Shown: piece after piece, positions 26,137 to 34,406 of the stretch
Layout of the letters: every line of letters starts with the position of its first letter
Position numbering within the stretch: the first letter of the stretch is position 1
DNA from: Arthrobacter sp. ES3-54
GTDB lineage: Bacteria > Actinomycetota > Actinomycetes > Actinomycetales > Micrococcaceae
Assembly (NCBI RefSeq): GCF_029504395.1
Contig: NZ_JAQFIF010000003.1
Span: 248,001 to 312,000 of the forward strand
Reading direction: 5' to 3'
DNA: 64,000 nucleotides
The notes under the pieces: model-generated
The model's database searches: none
What the model saw: only the letters and a program-made list of their open reading frames with translations
Told to the model about the DNA's origin: nothing
Program-made: the position numbers and the translations under genes

Positions 26137-27546
26137 ATGAGTAACGAAAATTCCTCCCCGGCCCCACTTGCGGGGCCGATCAGCCCGGAGTCGAATAGCG
26201 GGCATGGCAGTACTTCCTCCGGACAGGCCACGTTGAGCGGCCGTGGGGCCCCGGGCGGGCAAGATCCCGTGGTCAGCAGGGAGACCCGACGGCGGGTGGT
26301 CGCCGCAAGTTTCATCGGGAACTTCGTCGAATGGTTCGACTACGCCGTCTACGGCTACCTGGCCGCAACAATCGCCGCGGTTTTCTTCCCCGAATCCAAT
26401 CCCCAGACCGCGCTTCTGCTGACCTTCGCCCTGTTCGCCATCTCGTTCCTGGTGCGGCCGCTTGGCGGCTTCGTCTGGGGCCACATTGGCGATCGGGTGG
26501 GGCGCCGGACTGCGCTTTCCCTGTCAATCCTGATCATGTCCGGGGCGACCTTCTGCATCGCCCTAATCCCGGGGTACAACTCCATCGGCATCTGGGCCCC
26601 GATCCTTCTCCTGCTGGTGCGCGTTGTCCAGGGCTTCTCCGCCTCGGGCGAATACGCCGGCGCATCCGCCTTCCTGGTGGAGTACGCCCCGGCCAACAAA
26701 CGCGGACTCTACGCGGCGGTGGTTCCGGCCAGCACGGCCGCGGGCCTGCTGCTCGGCTCCCTGCTCGCGGGTCTGCTGACCATCATGCTCAGCGCCGAGG
26801 CGATGCAGAGCTGGGGGTGGCGCCTGCCGTTCCTGCTCGCCGCCCCGATGGGCCTGATCGGACGCTACATCCGCACCAAGCTGGAAGACACCCCGGTGTT
26901 CCGCGAACTGGCAGAGGAGGACCAGGCCATCAAGGCCCCGGTATCCAGCCTCTTCCGGAACCACTGGCGGTTGCTGCTGAAGGCCGTCGGAGCCGTGCTG
27001 CTCAACGCCGTCGGGTTCTACGTGATCCTCAGCTACATGCCCACGTACCTGTCCTCGGAACTCGGTCTCGGCGCGGCCGAATCCTTCCTGGCCACCACCA
27101 TCGCCCTGGTGACGTACATCGGGTTCATCTTCCTGACCGGAATGCTCTCGGACCGCTACGGCCGTAAAAAGGTACTCATCGCCGCATCCCTGAGCTTCAT
27201 CCTGCTGACCGTGCCAGCCTTCGCCCTGCTGGGCACCGGGAACTTCCTGGTGATCGTCCTGGTCCAGATCCTGCTGGGCGGCATGCTCACGCTCAATGAC
27301 GGCACGCTCCCGAGCTTCCTCGCGGAAATGTTCCCCACCCGTGTCCGCTACAGCGGCTTCGCCGTCAGCTTCAATCTCTCCAACGCGCTGTTCGGCGGCA
27401 CTGCGCCGTTCATGGCGACCCTCCTGATCGCCGCAACGGCCAATGACCTGGCCCCGGCTTGGTACCTCGCCGGCGCCGCGGCCATCTCCCTGATCGCCGT
27501 CGTGCTCTCCCGTGAAACCAGCAAAGAACCGCTGCGCCACGACTAG
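26137..27546 (+). CDS. MHS-type MFS transporter, candidate creatine importer
   Basis: A 469-residue, 12-span major facilitator of the metabolite:H+ symporter family (ProP/ShiA-like). A polar N-terminal tail of about 45 residues is followed by SFIGNFVEWFDYAVYGYLAA, VRPLGGFVWGHIGDRVGRRT and DRYGRKKVL, family signatures. Family members carry proline, betaine, shikimate, citrate and similar compounds with protons. It lies 61 bp upstream of creatinase on the same strand and behind a regulated promoter, so creatine is the obvious but unproven substrate. Confidence 0.9.
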   Translation: MSNENSSPAPLAGPISPESNSGHGSTSSGQATLSGRGAPGGQDPVVSRETRRRVVAASFIGNFVEWFDYAVYGYLAATIAAVFFPESNPQTALLLTFALFAISFLVRPLGGFVWGHIGDRVGRRTALSLSILIMSGATFCIALIPGYNSIGIWAPILLLLVRVVQGFSASGEYAGASAFLVEYAPANKRGLYAAVVPASTAAGLLLGSLLAGLLTIMLSAEAMQSWGWRLPFLLAAPMGLIGRYIRTKLEDTPVFRELAEEDQAIKAPVSSLFRNHWRLLLKAVGAVLLNAVGFYVILSYMPTYLSSELGLGAAESFLATTIALVTYIGFIFLTGMLSDRYGRKKVLIAASLSFILLTVPAFALLGTGNFLVIVLVQILLGGMLTLNDGTLPSFLAEMFPTRVRYSGFAVSFNLSNALFGGTAPFMATLLIAATANDLAPAWYLAGAAAISLIAVVLSRETSKEPLRHD

Positions 27547-27607
27547 CCCCGGCCGGCGCCCCAATTTTCCCCTCCAGAGAACAGCACTGCAGAAAGGCAC
27601 CACCACC

Positions 27608-28864
27608 ATGACCATCGCAACCTTCAACAACGCTTCGTCCATCGCCGAACTGGAGCGACTGAAAGTCCTGCACAACGGGCAGAAGGAAAAGCTGACCTTT
27701 TCCAACGCCGAATTTGAGCGCCGGCTCGGCGGACTGCGCCTCATCATGGCCGAGAAGGACCTGGACGCCGTCGTCCTGACCAGCTACCACTCCATCAAGT
27801 ACTACTCCGACTTCCTCTTCACGTACTTCGGCCGGTCCTACGCCATGGTGGTCACCAAGGACGACACTGTGACGGTCACGGCCAACATCGACGCCGGCAT
27901 GCCGTGGCGGCGCAGCTACGGCGACAACGTGGTGTACACGGACTGGCGCCGCGACAACTACATCTTCGCCATCCAGGAGGCGCTGCGCACCCGCGGCGTT
28001 AACCCCCGGCGGCTCGGCGTCGAAGACGATTCGCTCCCGCTGGACAACCGGAACAAGATCCAGGCGGCGTTTGCAGGGGCCGCCCTGGTGGACGTGGCCC
28101 AGGCCGCGATGCGCCAGCGGATGATCAAATCGACCGAAGAGATCGAGGTGATCAAGCACGGAGCCCGCATCGGCGACCTCGGCGGCGAAGCCATCCGCAA
28201 CGCCATCACCGCCGGCATCACCGAATATGAGGTCGCCCTGATCGGCACCGAAGCCATGGTCCACGAAATCGCCCGCACGTTCCCGGATTCGGAAATCCGT
28301 GACACCTGGGTGTGGTTCCAGTCCGGCATCAACACCGATGGCGCCCACAACTGGGCCACCACGCGCAAGATCCAGGAGCACGACATCCTGTCCCTGAACT
28401 GCTTCCCTATGACCTCCGGCTACTACACCGCACTGGAGCGCACCCTGTTCTACGGCGAACCGGACGCCCGCTCCCTTGAGCTGTGGAACGTCAACGTGGA
28501 AGTCCATAAGCGCGGCCTCGAGCTCATCAAGCCCGGAGCCGTCTGCAAGGACATCGCCGCCGAGCTGAACGAGATCTACGTGGGCCACGGACTGCTGGCC
28601 AACCGGACATTCGGCTACGGACACTCGTTCGGCGTCTTGAGCCACTACTACGGCCGCGAAGCCGGACTGGAGCTCCGCGAGGACATCGACACCGTGCTGG
28701 AACCGGGCATGGTGGTCTCCATGGAACCCATGATCACGGTCATGGACGGCCAGCCCGGCGCCGGCGGCTACCGGGAGCACGACATCCTGGTGGTCGGTGA
28801 GGACGGAGCCCAAAACATCACGAAGTTCCCGTTCGGCCCGGAATACAACATCGTGGGCGCCTGA
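27608..28864 (+). CDS. creatinase (creatine amidinohydrolase)
   Basis: A 418-residue pita-bread (M24-fold) hydrolase splitting creatine into sarcosine and urea. The sequence has stretches I recognise from described creatinases: TSYHSIKYYSDFLF, FGRSYAMVVTKDD, DTWVWFQSGINTDGAHN with the catalytic His, LSLNCFPMTSGYYTALERTL, FGYGHSFGVLSHYYGREAGL and GAGGYREHDILVV. Unlike aminopeptidases of this fold, creatinase lacks the two-metal site. ATG 27608 has AAAGG about ten bases upstream. The product, sarcosine, is the substrate of the sox operon 4 kb to the left. No urease is visible in the window. Confidence 0.94.
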   Translation: MTIATFNNASSIAELERLKVLHNGQKEKLTFSNAEFERRLGGLRLIMAEKDLDAVVLTSYHSIKYYSDFLFTYFGRSYAMVVTKDDTVTVTANIDAGMPWRRSYGDNVVYTDWRRDNYIFAIQEALRTRGVNPRRLGVEDDSLPLDNRNKIQAAFAGAALVDVAQAAMRQRMIKSTEEIEVIKHGARIGDLGGEAIRNAITAGITEYEVALIGTEAMVHEIARTFPDSEIRDTWVWFQSGINTDGAHNWATTRKIQEHDILSLNCFPMTSGYYTALERTLFYGEPDARSLELWNVNVEVHKRGLELIKPGAVCKDIAAELNEIYVGHGLLANRTFGYGHSFGVLSHYYGREAGLELREDIDTVLEPGMVVSMEPMITVMDGQPGAGGYREHDILVVGEDGAQNITKFPFGPEYNIVGA

Positions 28865-28887
28865 CCGGCCCGCACCCGGACAGCAGG

Positions 28888-28914
28888 GCGGCGCCACGTC
28901 GACCGTGGCGCCGC
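28888..28914 (+). terminator. terminator after creatinase
   Basis: GCGGCGCCACG and CGTGGCGCCGC form an 11-bp stem with a 5-nt loop followed by TTTC. It separates creatinase from the IclR gene, which may therefore have its own promoter or depend on read-through. Confidence 0.75.
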
Positions 28915-28933
28915 TTTCGGGCCCCCATACGGA

Positions 28934-29761
28934 ATGATGGTAGACACCATGACCCCAGCAGAATCTCCCGAGACCACCGGAAACGGCGACACCAAGGGCA
29001 CCTCCGTCATCGTCAACGCCATCGCCGTGTTGCGAACATTCACCGCCGACCAACCGTTGCTCGGTGTCACCGAGATCGCCAACCGGGTGGGCCTGCACAA
29101 GAGCACCGTTTCCCGGATCCTGGCCACGTTCGAACAGGAACACCTGGTGGAACGGGACCCGGAAACCCGCCGCTTCCGGCTGGGGCTGGGACTGATCGCC
29201 GTCGCCGGACCGTTGCTGGCAGAACTGGAAGAACGGCGCGTGGCGTACCCGGTCCTGCGTGAACTCACCGAACAGACCGGCGAAACCAGCGCCCTCATGG
29301 TGTGGAGCGGCGCCGAGTCGATGTGCGTGGAGCAGATCGCCAGCCGCCATCAGATCAAGCACACCACCCCGCTGGGCGCGCGGTATAACGACGCCATGAG
29401 CGCCTCCGTGCAGGTTTTCCTCTCCGCTGAGCCCACCGAAAGGGTCCGTGCACTGCTGCGCAGCGGAGAGATCAGCTATCCGGGACTCGACGACGCCGGC
29501 CTGGATGGTTACCAGATCAAGCTCAAAGATGTGACAGGCCGCGGTTGGGCCATCAACTACGGCGAATCCTCCATCGACGAAGTCGGCGTGGCTGCCCCCG
29601 TCTACGACCACCGCGGCGACATTGTGGCGGCCGTCCTGATCCCGGCGCCCCGGTTCCGGGTCTCCCGGGAGCGACTGCAGAGCCTGGGCGAAGCATGCGT
29701 AGCCGCGGCCAACAAGATCAGCACGCGCCTGGGCGGACGCGCGCTCGGCCGCAACGACTGA
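28934..29761 (+). CDS. IclR-family regulator, probably of creatine use
   Basis: A 275-residue IclR regulator. The winged helix-turn-helix (about 25-85: LGVTEIANRVGLHKSTVSRI) is followed by the effector domain (about 95-265) with ELTEQTGETSALMVW, GARYNDAMSASVQVFLSAEP and ESSIDEVGVAAPVYDHRGDIV. Alternative starts are 28934, 28937 and 28949, none with a strong ribosome binding site. It lies right after creatinase, and the TGCAAC/GTTGCA sites before the transporter are candidate targets. The effector may be creatine or sarcosine (inference). Confidence 0.9.
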   Translation: MMVDTMTPAESPETTGNGDTKGTSVIVNAIAVLRTFTADQPLLGVTEIANRVGLHKSTVSRILATFEQEHLVERDPETRRFRLGLGLIAVAGPLLAELEERRVAYPVLRELTEQTGETSALMVWSGAESMCVEQIASRHQIKHTTPLGARYNDAMSASVQVFLSAEPTERVRALLRSGEISYPGLDDAGLDGYQIKLKDVTGRGWAINYGESSIDEVGVAAPVYDHRGDIVAAVLIPAPRFRVSRERLQSLGEACVAAANKISTRLGGRALGRND

Positions 29762-29896
29762 CGCGGCGCACGCACCTCAGCTGAGCCGGGCCAGCCGCGC
29801 GGCCAAATACGCCGCGAGCCGGCCCGTTCGCCGGGGGTCGCCGCCGCACAGCTCGGCCCCTCACCAGAAGGTGGCCGCGCTGGGGACCTTTTGCAC

Positions 29897-31015
29897 TTAG
29901 CCGGTCTTGGCCATCGCATAGGCCACGGTGGCGTAGGCCAGGGCGCCCGACATTTCCTGGAGCAGTTCCGGGTTGGTGTTGGCGATGGTGTCGCAGGCCT
30001 CGTGGTAGCAGGGATCGAGAACCTTGCCGGCCACGCCGCCAAAGGACCGCGCCTGGGCCTGGGACTTCCTCTTCTCATCGCCGGTGAACAGCCCGCCGCC
30101 GGGAATGCCGGCCGAGAGAAACGCGTCGTAGTCGGAGCCGCCGTCAAAGGGCGTGGTCTCGGCGGGCAGCGCGTTCTCCTGGAAGTAGCGGAACAGGATG
30201 TCCTCGATCGCCTTGGACCCGGCCGGGCCGGCGTGGCCGAAATCCGTGCCGTCCCCGTCATGCACGGACCGCACGCCGTTGGGCGAGGCCGCCATGTCCA
30301 CGTTCAGGTTCGCCGCGGTCTGGCCGATCTCGGCCTGGCTGAGTTCGTCGACGTAGTGCTGGGACCCGTACAGCCCGTCCTCCTCGCCGCCCCAGAACGC
30401 GAACCGGACCCGGTTGGCCGGCTTGATCCCGGCCTCCTTCATCCACCGCGCTGTCTCAAGGACCGCCGCCACCCCGCTGCCGTTGTCATTGATGCCCGGG
30501 CCCTCCTGCACGGAGTCCAGGTGCGCTCCCACCACCACGGTGTGCCCGGCATCGCCGCCGGTGTCGGCGAGGATGTTGAAGGACTCCACCCGCGCCTTGC
30601 CCCGGCCATCCCCCCTGAACGTGAAGGTCTGCCGCACCGGGGCATATCCGGCCGCGCGCAGCTGCTCCTCGACGTAGCGGGCCGACTCCTCATATCCGGA
30701 GGTGCCCGAAGCGCGGTTTCCGCCATTGGCATCGGCAACGCGCTGCAGCGCCTGCATGTGCCCCACCATGTTCCGGGACTTGAAAGCCGCCAGCACGGTC
30801 CGCGCATCCACCGCGCTGACGGGCTCCACCTGGGGCACCGAAGCACTGGGAATGGCGGACTTGGTGGGCTTGGCAGTGCTCGCCGCGGCACTGGAGGGCG
30901 AATCGGACGGGGAGTCGGATTGGGAACCGGACGGGGTCCCGGGCGTACAGGCCGAGGTAGAGAGCAGAACGAGGGCGAGGACCGAGGGAAGTAGGTGTTT
31001 TCGGAGGGTGATCAT
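29897..31015 (-). CDS. M28-family zinc aminopeptidase-like lipoprotein
   Basis: A 372-residue exported peptidase. The lipoprotein signal ends in LLSTSAC, and a Ser/Pro-rich linker (about 25-60) leads to the M28 domain. Zinc and catalytic motifs are GAHLDSV, GINDNGSG, FWGGEEDGLYGS, NVDMAASP, DGGSDYDAF and a CYHEACDT disulfide-like region. All zinc ligands of the family appear present. It should release amino acids from peptides outside the membrane. ATG 31015 is chosen because it places the lipobox at a normal distance. A TTG three codons upstream is the alternative. It stands alone. Confidence 0.92.
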   Translation of the reverse strand: MITLRKHLLPSVLALVLLSTSACTPGTPSGSQSDSPSDSPSSAAASTAKPTKSAIPSASVPQVEPVSAVDARTVLAAFKSRNMVGHMQALQRVADANGGNRASGTSGYEESARYVEEQLRAAGYAPVRQTFTFRGDGRGKARVESFNILADTGGDAGHTVVVGAHLDSVQEGPGINDNGSGVAAVLETARWMKEAGIKPANRVRFAFWGGEEDGLYGSQHYVDELSQAEIGQTAANLNVDMAASPNGVRSVHDGDGTDFGHAGPAGSKAIEDILFRYFQENALPAETTPFDGGSDYDAFLSAGIPGGGLFTGDEKRKSQAQARSFGGVAGKVLDPCYHEACDTIANTNPELLQEMSGALAYATVAYAMAKTG

Positions 31016-31346
31016 GTCGGGCAACCCATCAGTAGTCGGAACCAGTTCGCTTGCTTCCGGCTCGATTGGTCAAGACGCTTGCCACTGACGCTCCAGTAAG
31101 TCGCGGCCGCCATCGCCCGGCAAATACTCCTATCAGATCGCTCCCATTGTCAGTCCTTCGGCGGCATCTGCCATAGCCTCCGAAGCTGTGAATATCCTGA
31201 GGAAATTGCCGCTGGGCCCGGGCCGACGCCCCCAGGGATGACAGACGACCAATTGCCAAGCGGTTGATCAGGAGGGGCGGATTCAGAGAGCGGGTGGTCG
31301 GGATTGTCCGGGCGGAAAGTCGTTGTTTCTTAAAGCAATACAACTG

Positions 31347-31376
31347 TTGACTAGTGAGCAACTTCACAGTTAGAGT
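31347..31376 (+). promoter_or_regulatory. promoter of the Pot-like transporter operon
   Basis: TTGACT (31347-31352) and TAGAGT (31371-31376) are 18 bp apart. GCAACT (31358-31363) and AGTTGC (31374-31379) form an inverted repeat spanning spacer and -10, a likely operator. The half site resembles the GCAAC boxes before the creatinase-linked transporter. Confidence 0.65.
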
Positions 31377-31468
31377 TGCGAAACCGAAAAGCCGCCGGAG
31401 GGCGGACCCGAGATCTCAAGCGGAAGGGATGGCGTGCGCGAACCGCCGCCGTCACTTCCTCTTTCTTC

Positions 31469-31500
31469 ACTGCGCTGAATCTTCACTGCGCCAAATCTTC
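31469..31500. repeat. imperfect 16-bp tandem repeat in a long leader
   Basis: ACTGCGCTGAATCTTC (31469-31484) is followed directly by ACTGCGCCAAATCTTC (31485-31500) and a partial third unit ACGGCGCC. It lies about 100 bp before the binding-protein start codon, inside the predicted leader. Confidence 0.6.
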
Positions 31501-31599
31501 ACGGCGCCATACGCAACCACACGCACCGCACCCCACCACGCCCGCAATCCGGCGCGCCTTCTTTCGGCGTGCCCGCGTACATGAGAGGCACTGTCCCCC

Positions 31600-32694
31600 A
31601 TGACAGATTTCCGTTCTACTCCCTTTGACCGCAGGCAGCTCCTCAAGGCGGCAGCACTGACGCCGTTCGCGGGTCTGGCGCTCTCCGGCTGCGCGGCCAA
31701 GCCCGCCGAAAGTGCCGCCGCGAACAAGACGGTGACGGTCACCTCCTACGGCGGCTCCTACAACGACCAGCTGACCCAGACCATCCTGGACCCGTTCTCC
31801 AAGCAGTCCGGGATCCAGACAACGCTGCTGGCCAACACGAGCCTGGCCGCGCTCAAGGCCCAGGTCCAGTCCGGCGACGTGCAGTGGGACCTCGTGGAAA
31901 TCACGGCGCCGGAGTACGAAGTAGCCGTGGCAGAGGGGCTGCTGGAGAAGTTCGACTACGACATCATCAGCGACAAGGGCCTGCCGGGATACGCGAAGGC
32001 CGAATACGGCATCAAGTACCTGAGCTTCCTGTTCGTCATGGCGTGGGACCAGAAGGTCATTTCTGACGCGCAGGCCCCGAAGGACTGGGCGCAGTTCTTC
32101 GATCAGGGCAAATACAACACCAAGCGCTCGGTCTACAACCAGCTGTCCGACAGTTCCGTTCTGGAAGCCGCCCTGCTGGCCGACGGTGTCCCGTTCGACA
32201 AGATCTACCCCCTCGACGTCGACCGGGCACTGCGGGTCCTGGGCCAGCACCCGGGCAAGGACCGGCTGCTCTATCACGCCGCCAACCAGGAGCCCATCCA
32301 GCAGCTCACCTCCGGCGAGGTCTCCCTCTCCACCAGCTTCAACAACCGGATCAACGCAGCCCGCAACGACGGCGCCAAGCTGAACTTCTCCGCCGAAAAC
32401 GCCGTACTCGCCGGCGACTACTTCGTGGTGCCGAAGGGGGCCAAGAACAAGGAAGCGGCCTTCAAGTTGATGAACTTCATGTCCAACGACGCCGAGGCCG
32501 GCGCAGCGTTCGACAAGGTCACCAACCTGACTCTGGCCAACACCCCGGCGCTGTCCAAGCTGCCGAAGGAAATCGCGGACACCCTTCCCACCAGCCCCCG
32601 GCTGGCGGACAAGATCCTGGTCCGGGACGACAAGTGGTGGTCGCAGAACCTGAAGAAGACCGAGCAGCAGTTCAAGCTCTGGCAGGCCAGCTGA
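31600..32694 (+). CDS. polyamine-type ABC transporter binding lipoprotein (PotD-like)
   Basis: A 364-residue binding protein. The N-terminus has a twin-arginine motif (DRRQLLKAAALTP) and lipobox ALSGC, so it is probably exported folded by Tat and lipid-anchored. The body has TVTVTSYGGSYNDQ, SGDVQWDLVEITAPEY and NFMSNDAEAGAAFDKVTN, typical of the PotD/AfuA-like spermidine/putrescine group. Its permeases and ATPase follow in one operon. The ligand is unknown. Polyamines or other cationic amino compounds are usual for the family, and shared motifs hint at a link with creatine use. Confidence 0.92.
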   Translation: MTDFRSTPFDRRQLLKAAALTPFAGLALSGCAAKPAESAAANKTVTVTSYGGSYNDQLTQTILDPFSKQSGIQTTLLANTSLAALKAQVQSGDVQWDLVEITAPEYEVAVAEGLLEKFDYDIISDKGLPGYAKAEYGIKYLSFLFVMAWDQKVISDAQAPKDWAQFFDQGKYNTKRSVYNQLSDSSVLEAALLADGVPFDKIYPLDVDRALRVLGQHPGKDRLLYHAANQEPIQQLTSGEVSLSTSFNNRINAARNDGAKLNFSAENAVLAGDYFVVPKGAKNKEAAFKLMNFMSNDAEAGAAFDKVTNLTLANTPALSKLPKEIADTLPTSPRLADKILVRDDKWWSQNLKKTEQQFKLWQAS

Positions 32695-32695
32695 G

Positions 32696-33583
32696 ATGAG
32701 CAACGCAACTCTGGAACGGACGCGGCCGCGCGGCCGCGGTGCGCCTCCCGGCGCTGAAACAGCACCACGACGGCGGCGCAACGGCTGGTGGCTGCTACTG
32801 GCTCCGATCCTTGCCTTCGACGTCGTGCTGTTCCTGACACCGCTCGGCAAACTGGTCGGCGCAAGCTTCGCCGACAACGCCTACCAGCGGGTCCTCGAGG
32901 ACCCTCTCGTGGTGCGCGCACTGGTCAACACCCTGACCATCAGCCTGGCGAGCACCATTGTCACTGTGGTGCTCGGCTACATCATCGCCATGGTCCTGTG
33001 GCGGGCCGGAACCGTCACCCGGGTGATCCTGTTCGCCGTCGTACTCCTGCCGTTCTGGACCGGCATCCTGGTGAAGAACTTCGCCTGGGCGGTCCTGCTC
33101 CAGGACAACGGCATAGTGAACGCCTTCCTGCAGGGAATCGGGCTTACCGGTGCGCCGATCCCGTTGCTGCACAACCGTTTCGCTGTGATCGTGGGCATGG
33201 TGCACTGCCTGCTGCCGTACGCGGTATTCCCGATCTTCTCCTCGCTGGCATCGATTGATGACCGGCTGGGGCTGGCGGCCCGCTCGCTGGGCGCGCGGGA
33301 GGGATCCGTGTTCCGCAGGATCACGCTGCCGCTGAGCATGCCCGGCATTTCCGCCGCCGGGCTGCTGGTCTTCATCATCAGCACGGGCTTCTTCATCACG
33401 CCCGTGGTGATGGGCGGACCCGGCGACATGATGATCGCCAACCAGATCGACTACTACGCCCGACAGCTCACCGACTTCTCCGGGGCCGCTGCGCTGGCCG
33501 TCATCCTGACGGTCATGGTCAGCATCCTCGTGGCCGTCTACCAGCGCGTCCTCAAGGCAGGAGGCCAACATGAAGACAACTAA
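32696..33583 (+). CDS. ABC transporter permease (PotB-like)
   Basis: A 295-residue permease with a basic N-terminal tail (about 1-28) and six membrane spans. The cytoplasmic EAA-type loop reads AARSLGAREGSVFRRITLPLSMPG. The ATG follows the binding-protein stop by one base. It pairs with the PotC-like permease, and both resemble polyamine/iron-type importers. Confidence 0.93.
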   Translation: MSNATLERTRPRGRGAPPGAETAPRRRRNGWWLLLAPILAFDVVLFLTPLGKLVGASFADNAYQRVLEDPLVVRALVNTLTISLASTIVTVVLGYIIAMVLWRAGTVTRVILFAVVLLPFWTGILVKNFAWAVLLQDNGIVNAFLQGIGLTGAPIPLLHNRFAVIVGMVHCLLPYAVFPIFSSLASIDDRLGLAARSLGAREGSVFRRITLPLSMPGISAAGLLVFIISTGFFITPVVMGGPGDMMIANQIDYYARQLTDFSGAAALAVILTVMVSILVAVYQRVLKAGGQHEDN

Positions 33584-34397
33584 TCCGCAGCACCGCCTGC
33601 TGGCGCTGCTTTCCATCCCGGCCTTCCTTTTCCTCGTCATTCCGACGGCGATTGTGGTGCCGGTCGCGCTGAACGACAGCCGCTACATCACCTTCCCGCC
33701 GGAGGGGATCTCCTTCGCCGCCGTGGCCGGGTTCTTCGCCGACCGGGCCTGGACCTCCGCCCTGACGGCCAGCCTGCAGTCGGCGGCGATCGCCGTCGTG
33801 ATCGGTGTGCTGCTCGGGGCCACCGCGGCGATCGGCCTGCACGGGCGCAAGTTTCCCGGACAGCCCGCAGTAGTGGGTCTGATCCTCGCGCCGATGATCG
33901 TGCCGACCGTGGTGCTCGCGCTGGCGTTCTACCAGTTCTTCATCTCGATCGGCATGGTGGGCAGCATCGTGCCCATTGGCCTGGCGCACGCAGTGATCGC
34001 GACCCCCTATGTGTACCTGACCACCCGTGCCAGCCTCGCCGGGCTCAACCCGGCCCTGGTCCGGTCGGCGCAGAGCCTGGGGGCGGGTCCGCTCTCCGTC
34101 CTGCGGCACGTCTATCTGCCCATCATCCTGCCCGGCCTGATCTCCGGGGCGCTGTTCGCGTTCTCGGTCTCCATCGATGAGACGGTGATGTCCCTGTTCA
34201 TGCAGTCACCGGGGGCCACCACCTTGCCGGTCAAGATGTTCACGGATATCCAGTTCAACCTGACCCCGAAGATCGCCGTGTCGTCGGCCCTGCTGGTCAG
34301 CGTCGCCACAATCGGGCTGCTGCTCCAGGTCATATTTGTCCTCAAGCGCCGTTCTTCAACCCGGATGCTGCCGCTGGCCGTGTCCGCACAAACGTAA
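33570..34397 (+). CDS. ABC transporter permease (PotC-like)
   Basis: A 275-residue permease with about six membrane spans and EAA loop RSAQSLGAGPLSVLRHVYLP. It overlaps the previous permease gene by 14 bp, so the two are translationally linked. The region FSVSIDETVMSLFMQSPGATTLPVKM is characteristic of PotC-type subunits. Confidence 0.93.
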   Translation: MKTTNPQHRLLALLSIPAFLFLVIPTAIVVPVALNDSRYITFPPEGISFAAVAGFFADRAWTSALTASLQSAAIAVVIGVLLGATAAIGLHGRKFPGQPAVVGLILAPMIVPTVVLALAFYQFFISIGMVGSIVPIGLAHAVIATPYVYLTTRASLAGLNPALVRSAQSLGAGPLSVLRHVYLPIILPGLISGALFAFSVSIDETVMSLFMQSPGATTLPVKMFTDIQFNLTPKIAVSSALLVSVATIGLLLQVIFVLKRRSSTRMLPLAVSAQT

Positions 34398-34406
34398 GGA
34401 AAGTCG

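Larger units (their letters stand above)
31016..31599. other. 584-bp divergent intergenic region
   Basis: Between the peptidase and the ABC binding-protein gene. No convincing coding frame or RNA gene is seen. It contains a sigma-A-like promoter (31347-31376) overlapped by a GCAACT/AGTTGC inverted repeat, and a 16-bp tandem repeat at 31469-31500, leaving an unusually long leader of about 215 nt before the ATG. Confidence 0.6.

Noticed and set aside
27410..29611. A 733-codon open frame on the minus strand opposite the transporter, creatinase and IclR genes
   Set aside because: It is an antisense shadow of three well-supported plus-strand genes, caused by high GC third positions. It has no family resemblance and a low-complexity composition (Gly/Val/Asp/His rich).
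31029..31367. A 112-codon minus-strand frame in the gap before the Pot-like operon
   Set aside because: Composition is unlike neighbouring genes, with no ribosome binding site and no recognisable domain; it covers the promoter of the transporter operon.
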